Positions 11,395 through 23,512 of a stretch of DNA of 64,000 nt are shown piece by piece; positions within the stretch are counted from its first letter, which is position 1, and the number at the start of each line of letters is the position of its first letter. The position numbers were made by a program, and so were the translations under genes. The notes beneath the pieces are model-generated. The model searched no databases. It was not told where the DNA came from and saw only the letters and a list, made by a program, of their open reading frames with translations. Source of the DNA: Ananas comosus (lineage: Eukaryota; Streptophyta; Magnoliopsida; Poales; Bromeliaceae); NCBI RefSeq assembly GCF_001540865.1, contig NC_033625.1:13219480-13283479 (forward strand), in the 5' to 3' direction.

Positions 11395-12162
11395 GGGGCT
11401 GTTTGGTTGGACGTAGTTGTAAAAACAGTGTAGTTGAAAATACATGCAGTTGCAAATGCTGCAGTTGTAACTACACCTAGTCTGTTTGGTTTTACACAGT
11501 TACAACTACTGCAGTTACATTTCTTCTGTTTGGTAATATAAGGAACTACTGCCTTTGATTTTTTTCATCAATCTAATGCCTTTGGTAATTAGATTGATCA
11601 ATCTAATGCCAGATATAATATAAGCTGATAGTTGTATTTGTGAATTTTGTCATCTTTTCAGATAGAGTGGTGAAATTACCTTCACTAAACATAAAATAAT
11701 TGTATAAATTTATTAATCATTTAAATTTACTNAAACTTATTAAATTAACATACACGATCACATTCTATAAATTTTTTTTAAAAAAACTATATTTATATTT
11801 TAAATAAAATAAATTTAAAAAATTTAATTTTTTGCACAAAACTTGTATTGTCTAAAAAATTTTATTAGTATGAGTTTATTTACAAATATTTTTATTTACC
11901 TATATATATTATTTATTTATTTAGATATTTATTTATTTATTTATTTATTATTGTTAATTTGTGGGTGATCCTATTCCTCACCAACTGCTGCAATTGGAAC
12001 TACGGCCAATTTGGATGTAGTTCCAACTGCAGCATTTGGACCTTCTTGTGTAGTTGGAACTGCAGCAGTTGAACTTAACTACACTAAACCAAACAAAGGA
12101 ATTGAGGCTGCACGCATTTGCAACTGCACTGCAGTTGTAAATGCGTGCAACCAAACAGCCCC
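11395..12162. mobile_element. PIF/Harbinger-like non-autonomous element
   Basis: Perfect terminal inverted repeat GGGGCTGTTTGGTT / AACCAAACAGCCCC, flanked by TAA at 11392-11394 and 12163-12165. Subterminal regions are rich in inverted CTGCAGTTG/CAACTGCAG blocks, likely transposase-binding repeats. The centre is very A+T-rich and holds one N (11732). Confidence 0.85.
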
Positions 12163-13157
12163 TAAATGTCGCAAATCATTCAACCACTTTATTTGTTTTT
12201 CAACCACATACCAAAAACTGTCTAGGGATGGGCTTATAAAAATGGCGAATTGTTTACTTCTTTTAATTACTATAAAATAGTTTATTGTTTACTCATAAGC
12301 AGTTGATCTTGTTGGCTTAAATGAGCCAGTATTTTGCCCTGTGGCGGGAGACCATATTGGGCTGAGTCATGTTCAAAATGGCGTGAGACTGGGTGTGCCG
12401 AGTCATGTTCGAAATGACGTTAGGCTGGTTGGGCCGAGTTACAATCGAGACCCGTGAGTACTGTATCTGTACGTTTTAAGTGAATTGGTTGCGTATTTCT
12501 AACAGCTCGAACTTTTGAGATTAATAGTTAGCGCCAACGATCCGACAGATCTCACTGTATACGTGGAAATAAAAAGTTTCAAAATTCTATTTTTGAAATT
12601 AGGAATCTCTATAAGCTTGCTTGCTTAAAAATTTCCAATATGTCAAAATTTAATATTTCAAAAATCATTTGAATCAGTCCGATTGAACTAGTTGGATTAT
12701 GAACCCATCTTTAATCCAATTGAAGGATTTTTTTTCTCTTTCTTAGAGAGCGCAAGGTAGTGCACTATCCGCTTTACCTTTTTAGAAATAAATTTAGTTA
12801 AAAATATAAAACAATTATGCTTCGGATTTGAGATCTTGCATACCATATCAGCCATCAAACCCTTTTTCATCTGCACTAGAGACTTTCAATAATTTTAAAA
12901 AAATAAAGAAAAATTTGGTTAAAGCAATTGGAGAAGTGATCGAATCATTGATCAAACTAATATTGAATCGGTAACATTTCCAATTTGTCACTGTTAAAAA
13001 TATACCTACACTTCTTTTAATTAAATCGATCTTTCAGATAACATAGTGTCAGAACTAATTCTAAATTTTTCCGTTCCATGGCATCGTGATTTAATCACAC
13101 CTTCAACATTTAACGAACTAAATTTTCGCATTATATTCTAATATTATATTATATTTT
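12163..13157. other. Intergenic sequence, no gene recognised
   Basis: A G+C-richer part at 12300-12470 repeats GAGTCATGTTC-AAATG and GGGCCGAG motifs about every 50 bases, which looks like decayed transposon sequence. No frame of interest was found. Confidence 0.4.
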
Positions 13158-13750
13158 GGGAAAACTTCAAATACCACCCCTGTAGTTTCGCATATTTGCA
13201 CTTTAGTACCCTGTGGTTTAAAGTGTATTAATTTAGTACCTTGTGGTTTCGCACTTTCTCACTATAGTATTCTGTGGTTTAAAGTGCATCAATTTAATAC
13301 CATGTGGTTTTATTTTTCTTTTTTCGTTGACTCCTCTGTTAATATTTTATTAAATTATATAAAAAAAACTTCAGATATCTACCTAGGTTTATCAAATATT
13401 TACTTTAGTACTTTTTAGTTTTATCTTTGTCACTGATTTTTTTTTTCTCCGCTAATATTTCGTTAAATTATATACAAAAAACTTCAAATATCCTACCTAG
13501 GTTTTATCGAATATTCACTTTAGTACCTTTTAGTTTTAACTTTGTCACTGATTTAATAAAAAAAAAATAGTGAAATCCATAATAAAAAGAGAAAAATGAA
13601 ACCACAGTGTACTAACTTAATACACTTTAAACCACAAGGTACTAGAGTGAGAAAGTGCGAAACCACAGGGGCTAACTTGATACACTTTAAACTACAGAGT
13701 ACTAAAGTGAGAAAGTGTGAAACCACAGGGAGGGTATTTGAAGTTTACCC
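13158..13750. mobile_element. Foldback MITE family 1, copy C, with a duplicated core
   Basis: Left end GGGAAAACTTCAAATACC; right end GGTATTTGAAGTTTACCC. Flanks TTATATTTT (13149-13157) and ATATATTTT (13751-13759) are a 9-bp target duplication with one change. The unique core is present twice in tandem (about 13320-13440 and 13440-13560), each with an ACCTAGGTTT..TTTGTCACTGATTT sequence, making this copy about 230 bp longer than the others. Confidence 0.85.
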
Positions 13751-14804
13751 ATATATTTTTATGCTCATTTTGTAACATATCGATCTTTTGGATAACATAA
13801 AATATTGCTATTCTATTTTTTCAAAATACTTTCTAAAGTTTTTCAAATGTTATTGATGATTCAGTAATTTTATAATTTTGTCTACAGCTCGACTTTTATA
13901 TTTTTTTGCATGGCTCCGCGACTTACAGAAAAAAGAGATTTTTCTCTCTTGAGTATTCTTGTTTTGCAAATGGATTTTTTTTTTTTTTTTCCCAAGGGAA
14001 ATTTGGAATACTTGCATTGGGTAATGATAGTTACCAAACAGACAAACAGTTCTAATTAAAATTATAAATTTATTGAATTTACTGTCTATTTTGGATAAAT
14101 TACTGAAAACCCAGTTATAAATACACATTTTTTCACTTGCTCCCTTAACTTTCAAAAATATATATTTTAGCCCCTCAATATTTCAAGTTGTTGTATTTAG
14201 CCCCTTCTGTCAGGTTCCATCACTACTCTGTCAATTTCTTATAATTTATACCAAAAATGTCCTTTAAAATAACAGAAATATATTAAAAAATTATTTTTTC
14301 TTTATAGAAGAAGGAAGGGTAATTTGGTTACTTTGCTCTCTCCATTAATAATGTACCTTTCTGAAAATATTTCTGAAATTTTAAGAGGACATAATATAAG
14401 TTTTTAAAAATCAGAAAAGGAAAGTGAAAAAGTGAGTATTTACAAGAAAGTTTTTTATAATTTAGCCTACTATTTTTTTTCTGTAAATTATTTTTTTAAT
14501 AATATAGTGTTAAAACTAATAATAAGTCCCCTCATATATTCCTAACTATTTTTCTACTATCTCCTCTTTTATTTGTTCAGTAAATACTGGGGCAAAAGTG
14601 ATTAGGATAAACTCCGATCGCATCCAACACCAGATTCGATCGGATGTGAATACATATATCAAAATTATGTATCTGGTCGAATTTGAATTTGAATTTGAAT
14701 TCGGATATTATGTTTGTAAATTTTTGGAATTCGGATTCGGATTTGGATATCTGAAAAATAACATATGTTATTAGTTCATATATTGTGAGAAAAGAAAAAG
14801 AAAA
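13751..14804. other. Intergenic A+T-rich sequence with decayed repeats
   Basis: No gene seen. From 14135 a stretch with TTAGCCCCTCAATATTTC and TTAGCCCCTTCTGTC looks like one arm of another foldback family. Around 14640-14760 repeated GAATTTGAATTC / GAATTCGGATTCGG stretches occur. Confidence 0.4.
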
Positions 14805-14890
14805 AAAGTGGCGTGGCTTAGATAGTAAAGAGCTCTCATATGTGAGAGGTGTGGGATTTGATTCTCACACCTCAAATTATTTTTTAAATT
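14805..14890 (+). repeat. tRNA-derived SINE-like fragment
   Basis: TGGCTTAGATAG resembles a Pol III A box, and GATTTGATTCT, placed inside the stem GAGGTGTG/CACACCTC, resembles a B box and T arm. The spacing is tRNA-like, but the acceptor and anticodon arms are not convincing, so this is best read as the head of a decayed SINE rather than a tRNA gene. Confidence 0.4.
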
Positions 14891-15537
14891 TCACAATAAT
14901 TATACAAATTTAAATATATATTTAAATTTAAATTTAAGATTATATTATAATTATAAATTTAGAATTGAAAATATTGATTAGAATTTGATTGCTTTTTGTG
15001 GGAAAATACGGTGGTTTATTGTATTTTTCATTTATTTTGTGAGTTCCATGTCAAATTATATATATATTTGTTAATTTTTAAATATTATTCAATAAAATTT
15101 AGGTATATAAAAATACGAATGTAAAATTTTTGTTATATTATTGCTAATTCTAGTTCATATTCAAACATGTATATTAATATATATTATTATCCGAATTAAT
15201 AATATTCGATCTTATTCAACTATGTTTTTCAGCGAATATAGTAATGAAAACCTAGCATTCGAAATATATCCACATTCGAATTTACATTTAAAAAAAAATA
15301 TAAATAAAAATATAATTTCGTCAAATATCCGACCTGTATTCAACGGGTTTCTCCCTCATTAATACAAAATTGACATAATTCACGTAATTTAGAGCACACA
15401 CGTGTCCTCACATCTTTGTTGTGACATCACGTGATAGTTTTTTTTCTTCTTTTTTGTTTTTTTTGCGTCAAACACGAAAAAGAAATTTGGGAGAGGTGGT
15501 TTGATTGAATAAAGCATAGTGCTTCAAGAAACCCTAA
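14891..15537. other. A+T-rich sequence without recognised features
   Basis: Low-complexity TTTAAATTTAAATT and TATATAT stretches. The small frame at 15141-15362 is A+T-rich and unlike the real genes here, so I do not call it. Confidence 0.5.
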
Positions 15538-16211
15538 GGTAGCGTTTGATTCGGAAACAAGGGGGGAATAAGCTCTTGTTCCTATTTTTGTTTCCAAACG
15601 GTATGTTTGGTTCTCGGGAACAGTAGTTTCCGAGAATCTGGAACAAGCTGGTATAAGACTGGAAGTGTTGTTCCACCTATTTTCTGGAACAAGCTTGTTC
15701 CTTAATTGGAACAAGGTTAATTAAAATCGAAATTTAATTTTAATAACAGCAAATTATTAATTAATCTAATTAATATATTTAAATCATTATTTATTACTTT
15801 AATAATTAAATAATTAATTTATTTATTATTTATAATTAATTATTAATAATTAGATAATAATTATTATTATTAATTAGATATTCAATATTATTAATTTATT
15901 ATTTGTAATTAATTATTAATAATTATTAATAATAATAATTATTTATAATTAATTATTAATAATTAATTTCTTATTTATTTTTATGTAATATTTTGATGTT
16001 AACTAATTACATAATATAATTTTAATTTCAAATTATAACTCTTATTCCTCTAGTTCCAATCTAACCATCCGAACACTATTTACCTTATTTCTAGGACCAC
16101 AACTCAATTTTCATCCAAACGCAAAATTGGTCTAGTTTTTCTGCTTATACCTGAACTTATACCTATCCCTGAAACTAGCAGTTCTTATTTATACCTGAAC
16201 CAAACGCAGTC
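15538..16211. mobile_element. PIF/Harbinger-like element with very A+T-rich centre
   Basis: GGTAGCGTTTGATTCGG and the reverse complement of CCTGAACCAAACGCAGTC form an imperfect terminal repeat. TAA flanks both sides (15535-15537 and 16212-16214). Subterminal GGAACAAG repeats are followed by about 250 bp of nearly pure TAATTA sequence. The element at 36960-37900 belongs to the same family. Confidence 0.75.
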
Positions 16212-16266
16212 TAATTCTTCGAGACGCCAATAAGAGCTCCATTTTTGTTTTATGTTCATTTTGTGT

Positions 16267-16553
16267 CAATAATACTATCTGTACAATCATATATAGTATA
16301 TAAATTTTATATTAAAAACGGTCAACGAGTTGAACATGAGCGAATTGGTGCCAACACGAGTTGTTGCCAACACGAGGTCGGCTAGAAATTATTGGCGGTT
16401 GTCTCGTATTGGCCCTGAGCTCGTGACGAGCTGGAGAAATGTACCTCATAACCAGATCGTAGTTTAACGCGCTAACTTGTTTTCGGCTTATTAGCGCGAT
16501 TAGTTTGCCAGCCCGAGCTAGCTCGTATATAGCTGGAATTATTTATAATTCAA
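16267..16553. repeat. Dispersed direct repeat, left copy
   Basis: About 285 bp recur at 19675-19953 with only a handful of differences. Landmarks are GGTCAACGAGTTGAACATG, GCCAACACGAGGTCGGC and GTTTAACGCGCTAACTTG. The two copies bracket the solo LTR at 16826, so a local tandem duplication probably came first and the LTR element landed between the copies. Confidence 0.85.
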
Positions 16554-16825
16554 ATCTGAAATCTCGAATTGATTAATTCAAAGATTTTTTTTGGTATGAA
16601 ATAGAACCCTAAAATTATAAATATTAGATCTTTGATATAATAGTTAAAATTCGGCAAATAAATGGGCCGCTTTATATTTGGGTTGGGCCAAAATTCAAAA
16701 GTAAAAAATTGTATGTATAATTGTAAATATAAATATAAAATACATAAAAATATATAACTATAGCCTATATATATTCAAGCCATATCAAACCGAAGTGTAA
16801 ATATTTTTGTGTCAATATCTCCCCC

Positions 16826-19608
16826 TGTAGTATCCTGAACTTTGCAAAAATTGTGAAGTTGGGAAGTGGGGTTGAGAAGTGGCTTGTACCCACAGGTTTT
16901 ATTGTTTGTAAAGGTGTTTTGGGCCAATTTTGAGAGCTATTAGACTTTTGGATACAAGAAAGTGCGTCGTCGAAGCGATTTCTGAACTTATTGCATTATA
17001 GTATACTGAACTTCAGCAAATTGCGAAGTTCGAGTGAGGAATGATCTTTGGAACCCTCCCACATGTTCAAAAGGGTTTAAAGATGTTTACACATAAGTTT
17101 GAGAGTGATCGGAATGTCGGAAACAAGAAAGTGCATTGCTCGGGCGAAACTCAGCATTTTCTGCTTGGTGTACCGGTACAGCCATTATGGTGTACCGGTA
17201 CACAATGCAGAATCGTGGCAGCTTGGGTATTTTGGTAATTTCACACTTGATCCCTACCTATTTGATCCCAGCACGACTCTGGGACTTCAGTGGAGTATGC
17301 AAGAGCTCTGAGAAAGCTTCTTTTCCCTTCTTCTCTCTCTCTCTCTAGGGTTTTTCTCTCTCTACATCGAATTCGCCGATTTCGCTCGTTTTCGTCGCCG
17401 CGCGCGTTCTTCGCTGGTTGCGAGCGTCGCAGCACCTTTGTGCACGTGCAAGAGAGTGTTTTGGAGGGATTTTTGCAGCCCTGGACCAGTAAGGAGCTCG
17501 CTGCAAGCTTGAGAAGGTAATCGGCTCACGTTTTCCATTTTTTCGGCAATTATTAGACGAGTTATGTATAGTTTTGGAGTTGTTGCTTCTAGTTGCTTTA
17601 ATCTGAGATTTCAGCAATTAAAGTTGGATTATTTAGCTGTGAATTGAGCTCCTTAGACCTGGGATAAGTTTCTTTGAAGCTTAGTAGAGATGTTTCGCTA
17701 ATTACGAAGCTATTTCGGACTATACGCGGGTTATTCTATCGAATTGATGCAATTTGGGCATTGTGTCTTCGCAGCAGGTTTTTGAACCATGTGGAGCTTA
17801 TTTGGTGATCTAGGAGGCTAGTTTAGAAGGTGTTCTACTCTGAGGTAAGTAAGAAATTCAGTTAGGAAGCTGAAATTGCAAGATTCCGACGATATTTGCT
17901 ATATATAATGATTTTGATGCCGTTTTGACGTTGTTCGCAGCGAGCTTGCGATCGAACCCTGGATTGTCTTCGACTGACTTGTGAGGGCTCTTGGAGGTTA
18001 CACTTGAGGTATTATACGAGCCCCAAATAAGGATTTAAGGGGTTACTTTGTACTAAGTGCAAATTAGGCCGAAATCGGACATTTCGGTCGTCATTTTGAC
18101 GCGATGTTGATGTTTGCTTTCAGCAGGCTTAGGACTTCGTTGAACTGATTCTTGGGACATCTTGTGGCTGATTTAAGCTGAGTACGAGGTGGGTCGGACC
18201 TAACCAGAGCAAGTGAAGCTCCCCTATGTTCTATATGTATTCTAGAAGTGGTCTAGCCTATGCTTATATGATTAATAGGGACTTGAAATGCGTCACCTTA
18301 ACGTTAGCTTATTTGAAATGGAATCTCTATTAAGTAGAGAACATACATGCATAAAGTATTCATGTTTATGTTGACTAGTTGATATGTTTCTAGTATGTTC
18401 CTAGACACTAGAGAACAATGACATTTTTATGACATTCTCTGAACTTTAAAGTAGAGAACAATGACATGCTTTATGCCTCCATGATAGTGGAAAGATTCTA
18501 ATGCCATATGTAAATTAGCATTACCCCTGTATGCTTACTAAACTAGTGGATTCTAGTTGTTGTTAATATTTGTGATACTGAAATATCGATCAAAGGATCG
18601 AGAACGAGAATATTGTGAACTAAACATGATAATTGAGACATGTTGGACTGTGGACCTTGCTTGCTTGCCATCGTGCTCATTCGCACACGCTTGTGAGGGT
18701 AGCTCCCTACAAGCCGGCACTCCGGAGTTGGCCTACGCGACAGTTGCTCGCCCGTGCGGGATTGGGTGCCGAAGTGGATTGCCGTGGGGAGTGTATACTA
18801 CCACGGGGCCATTAGGCGCGGCGCAAGCTGGACTACCTTGAGTAGATCCCTGTGAATGAAAGGAAAGTGCTAAAGGAAATTGGACAGTAATGAATGATTA
18901 CCAGTTACAGTGTACAGTAGTTACTTACACACTTATGCTATGTTTATGCTTATAGTAGTAGCCATGCTTCTATCATTCAGTTGATTCATTACTGTTGATG
19001 CTATGATCACATGTTGTTTACATGTTCATTATTTGTTAACATTGGCTTATGAATTGTTAGCATTGAAAATATATCATGCAAATTACTGCTTTTATTTCCA
19101 TTCTGTACATCTCGAGCCTAGTGGTGTAATTCGCCGAGGCTGGCGGCTTACCCACTGGGAACTATTGTTAATAGTTCTCACGCCCTTTTGGTGGTTGTTT
19201 TTACAGAGCCATCTACAGGAGAGGCTAGGGATCGTGGCAAGGGAGTCGCGCCTAGCTAGGGACTACTAGGAGCGTGCTAGTCGATCACCTTGCTACTCGG
19301 GCTACGGCCGAGGGTGATGTCCATATATATATAGAGACCACCATTGTATCTATTCTTTTTGTACACCCGTGATGTATATTTACTTTCGGGGTTGAGATTA
19401 TAGTAGTGTTACTTCTCTTTTTTTTTGCTGAGATCTTGGATTGTATACCCATTGTATATCGACTTGTACTTTGCTCTGATATCATGATAGGATTTTTCCT
19501 TGTTTTACTTCCTATCGTTTTGCTACTTGTAGACGCCTTATATACTGCAGGTGTATGGCGGGTCTGTGCACGTGCCGGATATGCTTCCGCTGGTATCCGG
19601 GCGTGACA
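16826..19608 (+). mobile_element. Solo LTR of a Ty3/gypsy-like retrotransposon (2.78 kb)
   Basis: The unit starts TGTAGTATCC and ends GGGCGTGACA, the TG..CA rule of LTRs. It is flanked by CCCCC on both sides (16821-16825 and 19609-19613), the 5-bp duplication expected for LTR retrotransposon integration. There is no PBS, no PPT and no gag or pol frame inside, so it is a single LTR left by recombination between the two LTRs of a full element. A (CT)n run and G+C-rich leader-like segment at 17330-17520 may be the transcription start region. Ends match those of the solo LTR at 34446. Small open frames inside (17041-17617, 18557-18841) are not supported as genes. Confidence 0.85.
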
Positions 19609-19674
19609 CCCCCACAGTCTCAAAGCCATATCAAACCGAGCAATTTACTACCGATAGTAGCCCATTCAAACTCC

Positions 19675-19953
19675 AATAATACTATCTGTACAATCATATA
19701 TAGTATATAAATTTTATATTAAAAACGGTCAACGAGTTGAACATGAGCGAATTGGTGCCAACATGAGTTGTTGCCAACACGAGGTCGGCTAGAAATTATT
19801 GGCGGTTGTCTCGTATTGGCCCTGAGCTCGTGACGAGCTGGAGAAATGTACCTCGTGACCAGATCGTAGTTTAACGCGCTAACTTGTTTTTGGCTTATTA
19901 GCGCGATTAGTTTACCAGCCCGAGCTAGCTCGTATACAGCTTGAATTATTTAT
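19675..19953. repeat. Dispersed direct repeat, right copy
   Basis: This matches 16267-16553 (same order, same strand). Just before it, at 19620-19640, the piece AGCCATATCAAACCGA repeats one found at 16777-16794, before the LTR. Confidence 0.85.
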
Positions 19954-20009
19954 AATAATTAATATACTATAATATATATAGTATACTAATTATTATATAT
20001 TTATTATAT

Positions 20010-20543
20010 AGCCGAATTTTTGATCCCGAATTTTTAATTGGTGAACGTATAATATCCGTATAAATTACGTATCCGAATAATTACTGAACCCGTTTTTTAG
20101 CCGAATTTTTGATCCCGAATTTTTAATTGGTGAACGTATAATATCCGTATAAATTACGTATCCGAATAATTACTGAACCCGTTTTTTAGCCGAATTTTTG
20201 ATCCCGAATTTTTAATTGGTGAACGTATAATATCCGTATAAATTACGTATCCGAATAATTACTGAACCCGTTTTTTAGCCGAATTTTTGATCCCGAATTT
20301 TTAATTGGTGAACGTATAATATCCGTATAAATTACGTATCCGAATAATTACTGAACCCGTTTTTTAGCCGAATTTTTGATCCCGAATTTTTAATTGGTGA
20401 ACGTATAATATCCGTATAAATTACGTATCCGAATAATTACTGAACCCGTTTTTTAGCCGAATTTTTGATCCCGAATTTTTAATTGGTGAACGTATAATAT
20501 CCGTATAAATTACGTATCCGAATAATTACTGAACCCGTTTTTT
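20010..20543. repeat. 89-bp minisatellite, six identical copies
   Basis: Copies start at 20010, 20099, 20188, 20277, 20366 and 20455, with a partial seventh from 20544. Each begins AGCCGAATTTTTGATCCCG and ends GAACCCGTTTTTT. I see no base differences among the six, so the array is young or homogenised, or was handled oddly in assembly. The unit is related to the foldback element at 32054 (inverted there), and the tail at 20544-20634 ends like that element, in CCGAATTAACTAACTA. Confidence 0.95.
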
Positions 20544-20639
20544 AGCCGTATTTTTCAACGAATTTAAAAATTAAAAGACGAATTTTATCTGAATTATACC
20601 CGTACCGAATTTTTGCCGAATCCGAATTAACTAACTATG

Positions 20640-20877
20640 CATATGGTTGTTGTCTGGGTACTCGCTGGAGCGAATGGTGTAGTAGACATTTTGTATGTAC
20701 TGGTACCCTTCGAGGTTTTTATATATATGCTACTTTCAGTTTAGCAGCTATTTACCTTGTGGTTGTAGCTTAGTTTTGTTTACAGGTACAACTATCGTTT
20801 CGTATACAGAAAAAATTTCTATATATACGGCGAGTCTGTTGGCGTGTCCAAAAAAACGTGTAATCTGGGGCGTGACA
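20640..20877 (+). mobile_element. 3' fragment of a gypsy-type LTR
   Basis: This aligns with the last 220 bp of the solo LTR at 34446-36282: GGTACTCGCTGGAGCGA, GGTACAACTATCG with TTCGTATACA, ACGGCG.GTCTGTT and the end GGGGCGTGACA at 20877. The 5' part of this LTR is missing. Confidence 0.75.
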
Positions 20878-21602
20878 TAAAATATATATTTAGTCTAAAA
20901 GAATACATATAGCATTACTTGTGCTAATATTGAGAAGTGTCTAACAAATTTTGTACTTATAATTAGGAACTCAAAAAATTTCAAACTTCATTTTTACCTC
21001 TCTCTGTCTCTCCCCTTCTATGCATTATTGGTGTATTAATTTCTATCTCATGTTTATTACAAAAGAAGAATTTTTAAAACTTAATATTTTGAAAATCAGT
21101 TGAATCAGTCTCGTCAACTAGCTAGAGAAGTTGTTGAATCACTGATCGATCTAATATTTAATAAATAACTTTCCAGCCCACTAAATATACATGAAATATT
21201 CCACATTAAATCGTTCTTTCGAATAAATATGATATTAAAGATAATTTTAAATTCCGCTGTTGTTCTATGAGATCGTTCTTTCAATTCCACTCGATATCTT
21301 GCGCGTCATGTCTCACGTGCCTTGCAAATTCATCGTACAGTTAAATAGAATTTTGAAAATATTTCTAGATTCATTTTCTACCAAAATTAATTTTTAAAAA
21401 ATATAATAATATAATAAATTTTTTTTTTTTTCGAAATACGTTTTAGAAGGTTTCAAAATAAAGATAGTGCTACACTTCCATTCAAAGAAATTTCTCCCTC
21501 TGTTCCTTTCAACTACTTTAATAATGTACATGCAACTAGTAGGGGAGTACAATGTATTCTCCCCCTTAATGATTAAAAGCATTTATAATCTATAATCTAT
21601 AA
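20878..21602. other. Intergenic A+T-rich sequence, no gene seen
   Basis: No coding potential or bounded repeat. It ends with three tandem AATCTAT units just before the Helitron-like end at 21603. Confidence 0.5.
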
Positions 21603-21639
21603 TCTATAACTATATATTATTCCTCAATAACTGCACACG

Positions 21640-21810
21640 TGTCGCTAGGAGGCCGACGCGCGGGAGCAGGCGCGGGGTGGGTGCGGCGCTGGGNGGCCGC
21701 GGCGCTGGGTGCGGGGCTCGGGGGCGGCGCGGGGCGGGCGAGGGCACGGGCGCTGGCGCGTGCACTGCGCGGGGCGCGCGAGGGAGCGGGCGCGAGCCGA
21801 GGGCGCAAAA
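21640..21810. other. Very G+C-rich low-complexity segment with an assembly N
   Basis: About 85% G+C, built of GGCGCGGG, GGCGCTGGG and GCGCGAGGG variants, with one N at 21694. All frames are open because stops are rare in such sequence, and I call no gene. It probably belongs to the subterminal part of the Helitron candidate. Confidence 0.6.
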
Positions 21811-22289
21811 GTGTCAAAACTATTGTTAGACCTATATACCATCACTAACACTTTCCACGGACGGAAGCAAAAGTGTCAAAACTATTGTTAGACCAATTTT
21901 CTATCGAAACTAATCTTTTTGGTAACGTGGTATCAAGCCAATCACTAAGTACCCTCATATATTTCTATCAATTATTCTCCTTTTTTTCTATTTATTTTTT
22001 TAATCAATATATATGACATAATTCACTTGATATTCATCGTGCGTGCGAATGTAAGTGTTAATTAAGACTGTTTCTAAACCTGCTTCCTAACACATCCGTT
22101 TATTTTGAGAGAAAAATGCTACGTGTACATTCCATAAAGCGAGTATAAATTTTACACCGGCCCTCACATCAAAAAAAAAAAAAAAAAAAAATCTCTTAAG
22201 GTTTTTAATAAGAAAATTGATACGATAAGTAAATCTAAATCATAAAAGGTCAAGTATACAAAGTTCATATCTACATTATTATTCATTAG

Positions 22290-22770
22290 TGTGACACCAT
22301 TAGAATTTGAAATAATTTTATATATAAAATGTAATTAATATAGCTAAATCTCTTGATTCGGTTTTACTATTTTTTGCGGTGATTAGATACAAGGGGTTAA
22401 AAGGATTAAGTGTACTGCTAGAACTAGAGTAGTTTTAAGATGAGTGACCCCTCCTATGAGAGTAAATCATCAGCCGAAGTGTGAAATAAATCTCAGCTGA
22501 ACTAGAATCATACAGTAAACAGAGCGCGGCTCCTCGACTGACGATCATTGTGGTTGGGTGGATCGTAACTCCCCACAAGATCAGATAAGGCTAACGAGAC
22601 GAGTGTTACATTACTTGATGTTTGTGAGTGTGCTTGAGCCGGACGAGAACGTTAAAGCTTAAAGGGGAGAGGAATGCCAGCTAAACTTTTTAACTCGATT
22701 ATATAGTTTTAGGCGATGGTTAGACTTCAAAAAGATTAAGAAAATTAAGCATATTAGCACCGAAATAATT
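22290..22770 (+). mobile_element. Cassandra-like TRIM retrotransposon, copy 1
   Basis: The unit opens TGTGACACC, like the TRIM at 36500. At about 22404-22460 lies ATTAAGTGTACTG..TAGAGTAGTTTTAAGATGAGTGACC, which follows plant 5S rRNA (..GTTAAGCGTGCTTGGGC.AGAGTAGTACTAGGATGGGTGACC..) over about 50 bases. LTRs with an embedded 5S segment define the Cassandra TRIM family (established knowledge). Then comes a decayed primer-binding site and the shared internal motif CATCAGCCGAAGTGTGAA, and after a purine-rich GGGGAGAGGAATG a diverged second LTR-like stretch (GATTATATAGTTTTAGGCG, about 22698-22770). There is no coding sequence. The ends are approximate. Confidence 0.6.
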
Positions 22771-23156
22771 AATTTTATAATAGATGATCTCCTAAAAAAT
22801 GAGGCCTCATACTTATTTTAATAGTATGCAATAACACTGTTGATGTATTGACGATACTAATTTGATCATTTCAAAGACCTCGCGGGGGTACCTGAAGCAT
22901 TAACAATAAGAACAATAATTATACTACCACGTCAGCACCACGAGTGAATAGTAAAAATTATTATTATTATTATTCGGAAGAGGACGCAACGACGCGGATG
23001 CGAAATGCGCGGAGTGCTTCCCCCACACGCCATACTTTTCGTGACCTTCGCTCCGAAGTTTACGTGTCCGAGTGTCCACAAACACATACAAAAACAACGC
23101 CACTAACTAAAAACACGCGGGCTCGCGTTTTCCCCTTTCACACGCCGATAATAGTA

Positions 23157-23512
23157 GGAAAATTTTCAAATACCACCCTATAGATTTACACTTTCTTATT
23201 TTGGTATCCTGTGATTTATAATGTATCAATTTAGTATCTTGTGGTTTTATTTTTCTCTTTTTGTTATCATTTTCACTATTTTTTTTTTTCGTTAAATCAA
23301 TGACAAAATTAAAACTAAAGTATACTCAAGTGAATATTCGATGAATCTAGATTGAGTATTTGAAGTTTTTTGTATATAATTTAGCGAAATATTAACGGAG
23401 GAGCTGACGAAAAGAAAAAAATGAAACCACATATTCTAAATTGATGCACTTTAAATCACAGAGTCTAAAGTGAGAAACTGCGAAACCACGGGGTGGTATT
23501 GGAAGTTTGTCG
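23157..23512. mobile_element. Foldback MITE family 1, copy D
   Basis: Left end GGAAAATTTTCAAATACC; right end GGTATTGGAAGTTTGTCG. Flanks ATAATAGTA (23148-23156) and ATAATAATA (23513-23521) are a 9-bp duplication with one change. It lies inside segmental duplication unit 1, and its partner, copy E, sits at the same place in unit 2, so the insertion is older than the duplication. Confidence 0.85.

Noticed and set aside
14805..14890. tRNA gene
   Set aside because: Only A- and B-box-like parts and one stem are present. Acceptor and anticodon arms do not fold convincingly, so it is listed as a SINE-like fragment.
20010..20543. CRISPR-like array
   Set aside because: The repeats are contiguous 89-bp units without variable spacers, in a plant nuclear sequence.
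21639..21851. G+C-rich open frames on both strands
   Set aside because: Low-complexity GGCGCGGG repeats with an N inside. The translation is Arg/Ala/Gly without any domain.
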